This document shows positions 1 through 9,400 of a stretch of DNA of 10,225 bases, piece by piece (position 1 is the first letter of the stretch; the number at the start of each line of letters is the position of its first letter). The DNA is taken from positions 1 to 10,225 of the forward strand of contig WIDE01000326.1 in NCBI GenBank assembly GCA_015039315.1. Reading direction: 5' to 3'. The notes under the pieces are model-generated. The model ran no database searches and was not told the origin of the DNA. It saw nothing but the letters and a program-made list of their open reading frames with translations. The translations under genes were made by a program, and so were the position numbers. The stretch comes from Clavulina sp. PMI_390 (taxonomy: Eukaryota; Basidiomycota; Agaricomycetes; Cantharellales; Hydnaceae).

Positions 1-123
1 GTCTCAGATTTCACCATAGTGCCTCCCATGTGCTCAACCTGGAATGAGACTCAGAATTTTCCAGTCATATGACTACACAAATTGCTGATTTTTACGCTTC
101 ATATGACTTGTAATATTAGGTGC
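1..123. repeat. Non-coding repeat-like segment bordering the broken gene end
   Basis: This segment has lower GC than the neighbouring coding DNA and stops in all frames on the minus strand, where the cap methyltransferase should continue. It holds a perfect 12-bp palindrome, AGTCATATGACT (63-74), and the 10-mer TCATATGACT occurs twice (65-74 and 99-108). A looser pair, CTCAGATTTCACC near position 3 and CTCAGAATTTTCC near position 50, is also visible. Such short palindromic repeats at a gene break suggest the edge of an inserted mobile element or a rearrangement, but no transposase, LTR or target-site duplication can be shown here. It could also simply be intron or intergenic DNA. Confidence 0.35.
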
Positions 124-2248
124 CTGTATACGACAAAGGCGTCCCATCGCACGAGGTACTCGGGTGCGTTGACGGCGTCAGCAAGGTAGAACCAGTACTT
201 GCGGCCGAATATGGATTGACCGTGTGTGTCGACGGGAGGTTGGAGTGACTCGAATCGAATGGTGTAGACGGCATTACCGAAGGAGAGCTCGTCGCCTTCG
301 GGGATCTTTTTCAGTTTTCGTCTGCAAGGCGATGAAGAGAGATGAAGGAAGAGTAGCGATTGGAGAGCGAGAACGGTTTGTACGTGACGAGCGAATAGAG
401 ACGCGTTGAAACAGCCAGAGACAAACAGAGTAGAGCTGACTTACAACAAAGGTTTCGCGTTTGGAGTCGTGCCGATGAAAACCCCACCAGGTCAGAGGAA
501 CATGGTGGTATTCCGTAACATCATCCGAGCCTTCTCCTCACTTTCGAATGCATAGTGCATGCAGAACTGTTGCGAGACCACATCGAAAGGAGGCCTCAGT
601 GCGCCTGGTGGTAGTCGGTCCTCGAGCGGCCGCTAAATATTGAGGATGAATCCACATGTCAGTAAAGTCGCCGGCGGCACCAAAAGCAACACAATAAAAT
701 GAAATGAAGACGTAAAAAACCATCTAATAATAGAGAGAGAAATAACGCACGGAATAACAATCCATCGCGAAAAATTCGGCATTGAACGCGTTCCTTCGCC
801 GTCCTGCCCACCGCTCCCTCGCTTGGTCCAACGACACATCCGCAATATCCACACCGATATACCCTGCAATATCACTCTTTGCCCACTTGCCCCCACTTGC
901 CCAAGTCGCCTCCCTTTCCACAACCCAGACCCAAAACTCGCGCAATGAATCGAGGCCGTTTTTTCGAGCCGACGAATTCAACCTCCTCTGGCCGCGTATT
1001 CGTCTCGCGGATCGTGGGACGGGCAAATTTCGCCATGAGGACGGCTTTTATCAAGTTGTTGAATGATTTGAGGCCGATGATAGGCGAGTGCTCGCGCGCT
1101 GCTTTGCCGACCTCGGGGCGAGCGTTATAGTGCTGCGCGACGACCACTTCATTTCTCGGACCATTGTGATTGTGGTTCCGAGGTGGAGGAGGATTATTGC
1201 TCATATGGGGTCGTTGAGATGGATGTGCGAGATGTTCATAGTCTGGTGCATCGTCGTCGGCTGCGGGACGTTTTGTGCCTCGAAGCCGCGACGGGATGAG
1301 ATGCGCCAGGGGCTGTTGAACAGAGGGTGCGTCGTCCGCTCCTTCCATCATTCGCGAGGGGCTCCAACCACCATCCGACTGCTGTTCGATAGTATAAGCT
1401 GCACTATTGCTAACACGCGGCTGGCCATCGAGTTGGGCAGACACGGCTGGGATGGATTTTCGCAGTGGGTTCCGGTGTGACTTGGCAAGGCGGCGAAGTT
1501 CTTCAGCCGTTATAGGGATTAGCACAGAATTTGGTGGAGTGATACGATTACACGGTGCGTATGGTAAGCTGGGTTTTTGAGGGGGAGGTGGTGGAGGTGG
1601 TTGGTCTTGTGAAGAGTGTGGGTGCAGTGAATGTGGTGAATGTGCATGGTGGGAAGTGATATGCGTAGAATCGAGACAAGGAAGCTGTGGTAAGGCTGAG
1701 AGAGGCAGAGGGGGAGGAGGCATGGAGCGAGATGAGGAAGGACGATAATGTGGTATGAAAGAAGATAAGTGCGGTGAGCGCGAGGCCGAGGATGAAAGGT
1801 GGCCTATTGACATTGTCGGCGAGCTTGTTGTTGCGCGGGGAGCAGCGGGACCAGGCAGTCGTAGATTGAGAGCCAGTCCAGCCGACGACGACGCTGACGA
1901 CGAAGACGGTGGCAGATGTGGTAGACGGGAAGCGGACGAGGAGGAGGAGGGCGAATCACCGTCAAGATGATGCGGGTGTGGCCGCAGCACGGGTGATGCG
2001 AGGGCCCGCGGAAAGTACGACGAACTGCTGGCCATCATCTCGACTGGTGAGGGCATGTCCGGATTATGCACGGGGTCGTATCTGCGCCGAGACGGACTCG
2101 ACGGAATTTGGATGGGACCTCTGATGACCCATCGGGATGGCGGGGTAGGGTCAGCGTTTAAGAGCATGCGAATCGAACACGTTGGAGTGGTGGGAGATGG
2201 CCTAGGGTCATTTGGAGGACCGGGATCTCGGATAGGGTCATAACCCAC
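124..2248 (-). pseudogene. ABD1: mRNA cap guanine-N7 methyltransferase, broken copy
   Basis: Abd1-type enzymes use SAM to methylate the cap guanine of nuclear pre-mRNA. Reading leftwards, the first exon (about 2248-751) encodes a long disordered Ser/Pro/His-rich N-terminus with a seven-proline run and a basic GTKRPAADDD patch. The catalytic start REHSPIIGLKSFNN follows (about 1035-1095), then SAM motif I VLGLGCGKGGDL (905-937), YIGVDIADVS and AEFFAMDCYS. An intron at 633-750 (GTGCGT..TTTAG) leads to exon 2 (632-445) with PFDVVSQQFCMHYAFES and PGGVFIGTTPNA. An intron at 322-444 (GTAAGT..TGCAG) leads to exon 3 (321 to about 132) with DELSFGNAVYTIRFE and FGRKYWFYLADAV, ending at EYLVRWDAFV. Defects: a 10-bp tandem duplication (883-902) shifts the frame, TGA at 494-492 interrupts exon 2, and the C-terminal part of the methyltransferase fold is absent. 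Motif I has Gly where Asp is usual (VLDLGCG), and FNNW is FNNL. Position 2248 is GTG; the first in-frame ATG is at 2167-2165, and the frame is open up to about 2308, so an upstream exon is possible. The family call is secure; pseudogene status assumes the sequence is correct. Confidence 0.88.
883..902. repeat. 10-bp tandem duplication that shifts the ABD1 frame
   Basis: The unit CCACTTGCCC occurs twice back to back on the plus strand. On the coding (minus) strand it lies just after the GGDL of SAM motif I. With both copies the frame ends after GKWGQVGKE at a TGA. With one copy the reading passes directly from GGDLGKW to AKSDIAGYIGVDIADVS, the spacing seen in cap methyltransferases. The duplication is directly visible; that it is the inactivating lesion is inferred. 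Confidence 0.85.
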
Positions 2249-2279
2249 AGCTTTCAGAAGAGGCTTCTTGGGCTCGTCG

Positions 2280-3110
2280 CTTGGCGTCGCGTGCGGGGCG
2301 ATCCTTCGTCAGCTGCGGGACGTTTGGCGCCTTGGAGAGGCAATGACATGAGATATGGGCTCAGGCAAGGAGCTGTTAGATCAGAAGAAGCGTCGCGATG
2401 ACTCACATCGCGCGCGAGGGACTACGCCCACCGTCTCACAAATGCCCGGTAGAGCAAGTCGGTGAAGCAGCTGCTGCTCCTAGCTGGGCTGCTTGTCGAG
2501 TTAAGTACTGCCGCTAGCGTAGCTTTCTGAGTGGTTCTATTACGCATCGACACCAAGGACGGAGCGCTTCAACTGTGATTGAGGTCGGGACAGAGTTGAG
2601 AGAGGGTAACATCCTGGTGTGAGGCATGCGTCAAAATGAGTCTTGAGAGGTGGCTTGTCGTCCAAGGATGACACGACGTCGAGTATGCCTTCAGGAAAGT
2701 GTTAGTACTGCGAGTGGAGGTGTGTGGAAGGACGCGGTCATGCACGAGACTTGGGCTGAGACGAGTATGACGATTGGGAGTGCAGCTATGGTGGGAAGGC
2801 AGGATGTGCGACGCAGGGAATGGTTGAGACTGGGAGTTGCGCAAAGCGTTGTTGGGCCCAGCAGTGGAGGTCCTGAATTAAGGGCAAAGCTAACTGATGC
2901 CAGTGACAAAGAGGAAGGAAGAGGTGCAAGCCAAGGAGCATCAGACGACGAGGATGGGGCAGAGGGCGAATCGCTGTTGAGGTGAGGTGGTGAGCGCTCT
3001 GGGCGGCCACAACGAGTGATGTGAGTGCTTGCAGAAAAGGCACGGCGGGGTGCTTAGTGGAGATCATCTCTCAATGGGCGATAGAACTGGCATGTCATGC
3101 ATCGTCTGAT
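2280..3110 (-). pseudogene. Diverged duplicate of the ABD1 N-terminal coding region
   Basis: The segment is collinear with about 1260-2060 of the cap methyltransferase gene, in the same orientation and displaced by about 1.05 kb. Minus-strand matches are visible in several places. HLNSDSPSAPSSSSDAP near 2960 corresponds to HLDGDSPSSSSSAS. GAKRPAADEGSP near 2305-2335 corresponds to GTKRPAADDDAP. At DNA level the plus-strand GAGGGCGAATC, CTGCGGGACGTTT and a GTGATG-containing stretch near 3020 line up with their counterparts near 1950, 1262 and 1993. The frame is lost to several indels and many differences are transitions, so this is an old, non-functional copy. It contains none of the catalytic domain. 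The outer limits are approximate: similarity fades beyond about 3110, and a full repeat unit would predict an end nearer 3300. Confidence 0.6.
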
Positions 3111-3584
3111 AGAGCCGTCAGAAAGAAAAAGATGCGCCAGAATCCTGAGCAAGAGTAGGTCCACGACTATTCAGGCAAGGGGACACCAGTGACTGGCTTT
3201 CTTCTCCCCACTATTACTTCCAACGCAATAGATATGCAATGATATACATGTGGTGAGAGCGTGCCATCCGTTGTCTGCACTCGACACGCAAGGGTCAAAA
3301 GTTCAAGGTAAGAAGATTGCCACTTTCGGATGAGCGGGGCCGACAATTGAGTTCTTGTTTTCCTTCTTGTTCGCCACATTCGTCTGGCTTGCGAATTCCA
3401 CACACAACCTCGTGGTTCACCTCACTCCTGCATATGGAGAAGCTAACCCTCTATGTATTATAGTGACTTTTCTAACTGTGGTGTCGCACCTGTTGATTGG
3501 CGTGAGCTTGGATAACTAAGGCCCTCGCTAGCACCACGAACCTCCCACTCTGCTCGAGTATCGCAGACATTCTCGACCGTCATG
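3111..3584. other. Intergenic stretch without a supportable gene
   Basis: No frame on either strand shows a recognisable domain, a plausible start with splice sites, or codon structure. Weak similarity to 2060-2250 may be the outer end of the ABD1 duplicate but is too faint to claim. Open frames here are short and compositionally random. Confidence 0.5.
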
Positions 3585-5230
3585 GCGCTCTCTTTGTCAC
3601 AGTCTCCCCATCTCCTCGCATGCGTCCGCCCCGTTACCAATAAACACCCTTCCATTAGCCAACTTGGTTTCGTCATCGACTTCCTCAGATCTGCCATCTC
3701 TACCGCGTACACACCACAGTAAGAGCCTGGGCGTAGAATGTCAGGTTTCATTGACTCACCTCTCGCTGTAGGCCAGACTCTTCTACTCTCAGCTCTTATC
3801 GTCTCTTTTGGCACTAAGACGCGCATCGCTCCCCACTATCCACTAGCCCCCGAGTCATTCTGACTGACGACCGACAACAGTGCACTCACCACCAGCATGC
3901 TTCGTGTCGCGATTCTACTCCTCCTGCTCCTCATCATTGGACGGTCTACAAGTCCGTCCACATGCGGAGTCTTACCCCCGCACGATCGCTGGTCAGCTCA
4001 CCCCACTCGCTATATCTCGCTCACACCCCTCGCCGATTATCGATGGTCTGCTGTGGCCAATCGACGTGCAGTAAATGTGCCATCACTCTCCTCGTACGTC
4101 AAGTGCATGTGGAAATCGCCTCGCGCATGCTCCTTGCCATCTAAACCTCTTCCCTTGCTCTCCCACTCTCGTCTCCCGTCTGTATCGCCATCTGCTCAGG
4201 TTCAACAGTCGTCTTGCCTACATACACCTGCAACAGTCACTCCACTCCCGCACTTGATCGGCTCAACACTCTCCCTATTGGTGTAGCTGGCACCCACGTC
4301 TACATCGCACCTCTCAGCCCTCGCATTCCAGCTCTCTCGCATCGACTGGGTCTACGCCGTCGTCTTCACGCCAACAGCGGTCGCACTTTCCTCATCGGCC
4401 CCGTCGTGGGGGTTGGTCTACCAAAGCATGGGACGAAGCGAAAGGCATCGCGTGGCTCGAGTTTGGCGGCGCACTCGCCATTGCGCGCGTCATATAGGAG
4501 TTCTATCAACGTCAGAGCGACGCGCGGTTCGGGTTGGACGGCATGACACTCTTCTCGAGGACGTGCGCGAACGAAACGACAGAGGAGCTGATAGTCCTGC
4601 CAGCGCGTGGTTACGCATACGATACGGCTGTGGATCTTCAAGCACTATCAGATCTACGTCGTATTTTTTCGGCGGGTTCACCAATGGGATCGTCTTGTTT
4701 AGTGGTGTCTGCTTCTTTGCCATGGCTTGGAGCGTTGCCGCTAGATTCCAGAGCACCAAAGCAGGTGAGCGAGCGCTAGATCTCATGTTGTACCGGTACA
4801 ATCGCTCACAATGGATGGTCCTTTTAGTCACTCAGCTTATCGTCCTCACTCCTGGTATCGATGGGTGGTGTCTATACAGCTGCTGCAACTGTCGACAGGT
4901 GGTGGTGACAAGTCCGTTTGACGAGCCCCATGCTATTCATTATCCTGTCCAGAATACCGACTCTCTTATCGTCACTAGTCCCATCCTTCGTCTTACGCTC
5001 TCGATAGCCTTGCTCCTCGGTCATCCTGGTCCAGGTTTCGCAAGCCATCAGCATCGGTTTCCTCGTCAAAGCCATGACCTAGAGACAACTGCAGCTAAAT
5101 CACCAGGCCACTCTCCATGTGCGGCGCGAGGAACAGTTTCTCTACGGTCACCCCGGAGATGCAGGCTAATTTCCTATTGCCTCATGATCAAACCTCGCTG
5201 TAGACCACAACGCATCGCTTCGTGAGTCTC
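3585..5230 (+). pseudogene. Decayed multi-pass membrane protein gene, family unknown
   Basis: Hydrophobic, membrane-protein-like patches follow one another on the plus strand but change frame and are broken by stops. TLLLSALIVSFGTKTR and PLAPESF run into a TGA at 3861-3863. The same frame continues LTTDNSALTTSMLRVAILLLLLLIIG (written here in two pieces in effect: LTTDNSALTTS, then a Leu-rich span at 3897-3943). Near 4340-4420 RIDWVYAVVFTPTAVAL lies in one frame; near 4424-4490 KGIAWLEFGGALAIARVI lies in another and meets a TAG. At 4662-4860 a 66-codon stretch contains two good transmembrane segments (NGIVLFSGVCFFAMAWSV and MVLLVTQLIVLTPGI) separated by a charged loop GERALDLMLYRYNRSQ. A further segment, SVILVQVSQAISIGFLV, lies near 5012-5075. 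A possible intron (GTAAGA..TGTAG, about 3720-3773) precedes the first patch. Some frame changes may be unrecognised introns, so a live gene with a complex structure is not excluded. No family is recognised. Confidence 0.4.
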
Positions 5231-6485
5231 CCCAGCTACCATAGTCGCGACTCGAGGAATCATATAACTAATCGCTATTTGACCTCTTTGCACTCCCATC
5301 TCATCCTTCCCCCTTTCTCGCCACTCTCATAGTTCGGAATGCGGGTGGGCCGATCGGACCCGCAAAGCTCTCCACGGCGCTCCAGCCCAACTACACTCCT
5401 CTATCATCGACCCGTACCAAGCACCTCACCCTCTGCACAAAACGCGCCCACTATCGCGGAGAGCCTCGCTTAAGAGGGCAACAAGCAGTCATCGGGCCCT
5501 GGCACAGCCCGATTTTTCAAGCACCTCCGGCTAATCGTGCGTGGCGCAGGTGCTGTGGCGCCAAGTCGTCGTTTATTCAGCTTGTTCCTCCCGCGATTGC
5601 ACTCCTGATACGCTCGTGGTTTTTAGTGGGGCCAGGCTGTGGATACAGATCGACCAGAGAGGGAGAGACGGAAGGGGAAGGAAAAAGAGGAACAACTTCC
5701 ACCACCGACTAAAGCGGAGGAGGTAAGGGGAGAAGAAGACGCATCAGGCCAATGTTGGGTGTGCGAGGGGTCCCATTGTGGACTTGATGCCCCGCCAGCA
5801 GCAACAACAATCAAGAACAAGAACAAGCCGGTTGTATATGGACCTTGCTATTGTGGCCCATTCATGGATCTCGTATATAGGTTGTCCCCAAAAGGCCACT
5901 CGCTTTGCCCAATGGATAGCGTAATCCTTTAAGTAGCATGCTGGCTCCTTTTTTCTTTCGCTTGTCTTCTCTTTTGTCCATGGTCCATTTTACACAAGAA
6001 GAGCCTCTTGAGCGCCTACTTAGTTACCAGAGGCCTAATCTTGGGTACATTGAGATAATGTGGACAGCCTGTGGGGGGATAAGCTGCTTATCAACTCCAC
6101 ATCGCACCCCTTCCCAACATTGATGCTCGAAGTATCACATTGCTGGCATAACGGTAAAAGTAACCATCTACGTTATTCTCTAAGCGCTATCCAGTTGCCC
6201 ATTTTTATCCGTTTCCTCCACAAGCAATTGCTCTTCCTTCAAAGGAGCACAAGACTCTCTTCATCTGCGATTTGGTTTACCATTACTATCTTCGAGCGCT
6301 GTTCAAGGTCACCAATACTTCTTTATTGATGATGGCCCATGGATATATCAGCCATCAGCTAATCAAGACGCTCAGCCCGCCCGCTGACTGCCAAACGCGG
6401 GCCACAGGTACCGAGACGTTGCTGTTTGCGATTGTGTTTGTTCACACGCACACACAGCATTGCGCTCTCGCAAGAAAACTCCACA
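5231..6485. other. Intergenic region upstream of the NACHT gene
   Basis: No coding region can be supported. A 97-codon plus-strand frame (5639-5932) has a Lys/Glu-rich start and a Cys-containing end (QCWVCEGSHC, YGPCYCG), but it shows no domain or splice context. The last few hundred bases, pyrimidine-rich in places with a CCAAT-like motif near 6312 and a paired GATA site at 6078-6092, are the likely promoter and 5' leader of the gene starting at 6486. No clear TATA box at a meaningful distance was seen. Confidence 0.5.
6078..6092. promoter_or_regulatory. Paired GATA palindrome upstream of the NACHT gene
   Basis: GATAAG and CTTATC face each other across a 3-bp spacer, giving GATA motifs on both strands about 400 bp before the start codon. 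Fungal GATA-type zinc-finger regulators bind such cores, often as pairs. The palindrome is directly visible; any regulatory role is inferred, and a 15-bp motif of this kind can arise by chance. Confidence 0.3.
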
Positions 6486-9400
6486 ATGCCTTTTTTTAAG
6501 GTTGAAGGTGCGTGAACTCACTGATCTGCGTTTACCAGTTGTATCTTGTTCACCATGCTAACCACAACATAATGTTAGATGTTGTGTATACCAGTCCTCA
6601 GATCAAGAAATCACGCTTCTATCGCGCGCATCTCAAATGGGATGACCCCAATACTCACACGCTATCAGTGGTCACTACGCACAAGGCCAAGGCTATTGAG
6701 AATGAAGAGGTGAAATGGGCATTTAACAATTTGGAAAGGTTAGTTTGTTGGCAACCCAGTCTCCTCTTGCTTGACAGCTGCTGACAGCATCTGTGGTCCA
6801 TCAGATTCTTCTCATCACTTCCACTATCCCTTGTGGTTACTGTCCAACAGCGCAAGTGGCATTTCTGGAACACAATTTCTTCCCATCAAGTTCATTGCTC
6901 TATTGGTCAACACATTGAAGGTCTGTCTGGCATCAGTAAGAGGAAAAAGGCTTGATGGTTGAATCAATCCTATGATTATCTGTTGTAGAAAATATTGATG
7001 GGGTGCTAGGACTCAATATCTCAATTCACCAAAGTGGGGCTAGTACTGGACAAGTGCCTGATCCCCATGTGGGGGCCACCCAAGTTGCTTCCAGGAATCC
7101 TGATACTGCTCACAATATATCACATGGCAGTGCTCAGGATGATCCAAAACTGGTCATATCTCCTCCAAGTGTTCATTCTGAGGTTTTACCTCATGGTGCT
7201 TCAGCTGCTTTTGCAGGCTCTGGCACTGATGTGCTAGCTGGCTCTGACCCTACCCCATTCAGTGCTGCTATTGCTGTGGAGGTTGCTGCACCTCTTGGCA
7301 CTGAGCCCAAGGGTTCTTTATCAGCCCCTACTATACAGTCTCCTGCTTCTCCAAAGCACAGTCTTGATCTGATCCTTGAAGAAGCTAGGACTGACACAGC
7401 CAAGGCCAAGATCTCCTTTGGAGGACTACCATTAAATACAAGCCTAGTACACAATGTCATCAATGGTGCAAGCAACATTAATGACCAAGCCACTGCCTTA
7501 GCACCCTCTGCTATGGATGTCTGTGATGCATTACCTGATGTCATCAAGACTGTTCAAGCCTTTTTGAAGCTTGGCAGTCTTCTTGCAGAGGTAACTCTTT
7601 GTGTTTTATGCTAGGCCTTTGTTGTAGAGCTGACTGTCCAGCTTCCAGGTTCACCCCATTGCAAAAGTGATTGTGGATGTGCTTAAGGGTGTCCATACCA
7701 TTTTACAAGCTGATGACACTGTCAGTGCAAAAATGAGAACCCTACTTGACTCAATGGACAAACTGTGTGCTCTCACTGCCAAGTATGCTGAACCTCAGGA
7801 GCAGGATCCCCTAGTTTGTGGGAAAGTCAAGGCTATCCTGATTGGGGTGAAGCAAGCAGCTCTCCTAATGAGCAGATATGTGAAGCATAAGAAGTGTGAG
7901 CTCTCTTACCTTCTACATGACTTGAATGTCGTAGATATGCTTGCACCCTAATGATCCTCTCACCTTAGCTACATTCAAACTCCCCACATACTTCACATCA
8001 TTTGATGAGCTTGCTGATGCTCTTATTGAGAGCTTTAATTCTCTTGGCTCTGACTTATCAAATGCCACAGTGGCATCTATCTGGGTTGATCTTCAATCCA
8101 CCAAAATTGGGGTAGAGCACATCAAGATTGGTGTAAATTACCTTGGTGGGTTTAAGTTCAATAGATAGAACCAAACTAGCTCCTGACATATAGACTCCAG
8201 TCAAAGAGAACCAGCTTCATGTTCTCCCTTATGCATCCAATGCAGATGGTGCACTCCATGATGGCAATAAGAGTGGATGCTTTCCTGGCACTCGCATTGC
8301 CATCTTGGAGGCCCTTCAAACTTGGGCAATGGGAGATAAAGTATTGGTGACTCTCAATCCTCTTCCCCACCCCCTGACTCCCAATGTGCTTGACCTCTCT
8401 CAAGCCAATGTGTTGTGGCTGCAGGGAATGGCTGGCTCTGGCAAGTCATCCATAGCTATTAGTCTTGCCAAGTACTTGAGAAGTGCTAGTGTGTGCACAG
8501 CATTCTACCGCTTTGAAACAGCCAAGAAAGAGAGCCTCAATCCATCTAACCTCATCACCACTATTACACTTCAGCTTGCCAAGCAAAACCATGCACTTGA
8601 AGACTATCTTGTGGAGCTGGTGACATCCTCTGCTACTGAGTGTGGGAGTCAGGATCCTGAAGACCAACTGAAGTGGTTCCTTCTCCCACTCCTGAGAAAG
8701 AATTCAGAATCTCTGAATCAAGTTGTGATCATCATTGATGCACTTGATGAATCAGGGGTAGTCAGTGTGCGTAAAAAGCTCAGGATCCCACTGGCACAGC
8801 TTGCCAAAGAGCTCCCACCTGCAGCTCATATTCTGATCACTACACGGCCAGAATCAGATATTCAGAAGATGGTGGATGCATCCCAGTCAGCAAGACTGTC
8901 TGAGCTCTTTATGGACAATCTCCCCAATCAATCTACCAGAGATGACATTCATCAATACACCAGCCAAATGCTTAAGGAACTTACTCCCAAGCCCACAGCA
9001 GAGCAGCTTAAGCAGCTCTCTGGGAAAGCTGAACTCTCATTCCAGTGGGCTTCAACTGCTTGCCGGTACATTATGGATGAGGATGATAAGAACAAAGGAG
9101 TGGGCCCCACTACAAGATTGAGGAGAACCCTTGAGAGTTCTGGTAGCACCCTTGACAGCTTGTACACCATGGTGTTGAATGCACAGTTTAGTGATTCTGA
9201 ATCTCCTGACTTGAGGCTTCTCAGGTTGTTACTTGGTATTCTTGTTGTAGCCAAGGAGCCTCTTTCACTACATGCTATATCTCAGCTTGTGAATGTGCAC
9301 CACTCAGATTTCAATGAGATTGAAGACATCAAGCAAGAGGCTGAGCGGCTTCTTGGGAAGCTATCATCACTCATTGCTGGAGCTAAGAGTAGTGCTCCTA

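Noticed and set aside
1..60. Possible terminal inverted repeat GTCTC / GAGAC
   Set aside because: Only 5 bp of complementarity and no second element end in the window; not enough to call a transposon.
1755..2124. Acidic, Asp/Glu/Arg-rich plus-strand open frames
   Set aside because: They are antisense shadows of the Ser-rich N-terminal region of ABD1; TCN/TCG serine codons read backwards as Asp, Glu and Arg.
872..2248. A single uninterrupted 458-codon protein on the minus strand
   Set aside because: It begins at GTG and ends only because the 10-bp duplication throws the frame into a stop just after SAM motif I; the rest of the methyltransferase continues in another frame. Treated as part of the ABD1 relic.
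3458..3826. 122-codon open frame on the minus strand
   Set aside because: No domain, hydrophobic pattern or splice context, and it overlaps plus-strand sequence with more plausible coding character.
5639..5932. 97-codon plus-strand frame with a charged start and several cysteines
   Set aside because: The Cys spacing does not match a zinc-binding motif I recognise, and the charged part is low-complexity. Not supported as a gene.
6771..6962. Alternative reading of exon 3 of the NACHT gene using the CAG ending at 6787
   Set aside because: It gives SICGPSDSSHHFHYPLW.., which lacks the C2-like pattern and runs into a stop after 6962; the acceptor at 6804 gives RFFSSLPLSLVVTVQQ and joins in phase to the next exon.
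7191..7547. 118-codon minus-strand frame within NACHT exon 4
   Set aside because: Antisense to a well-supported exon of the plus-strand gene, with no independent signal.
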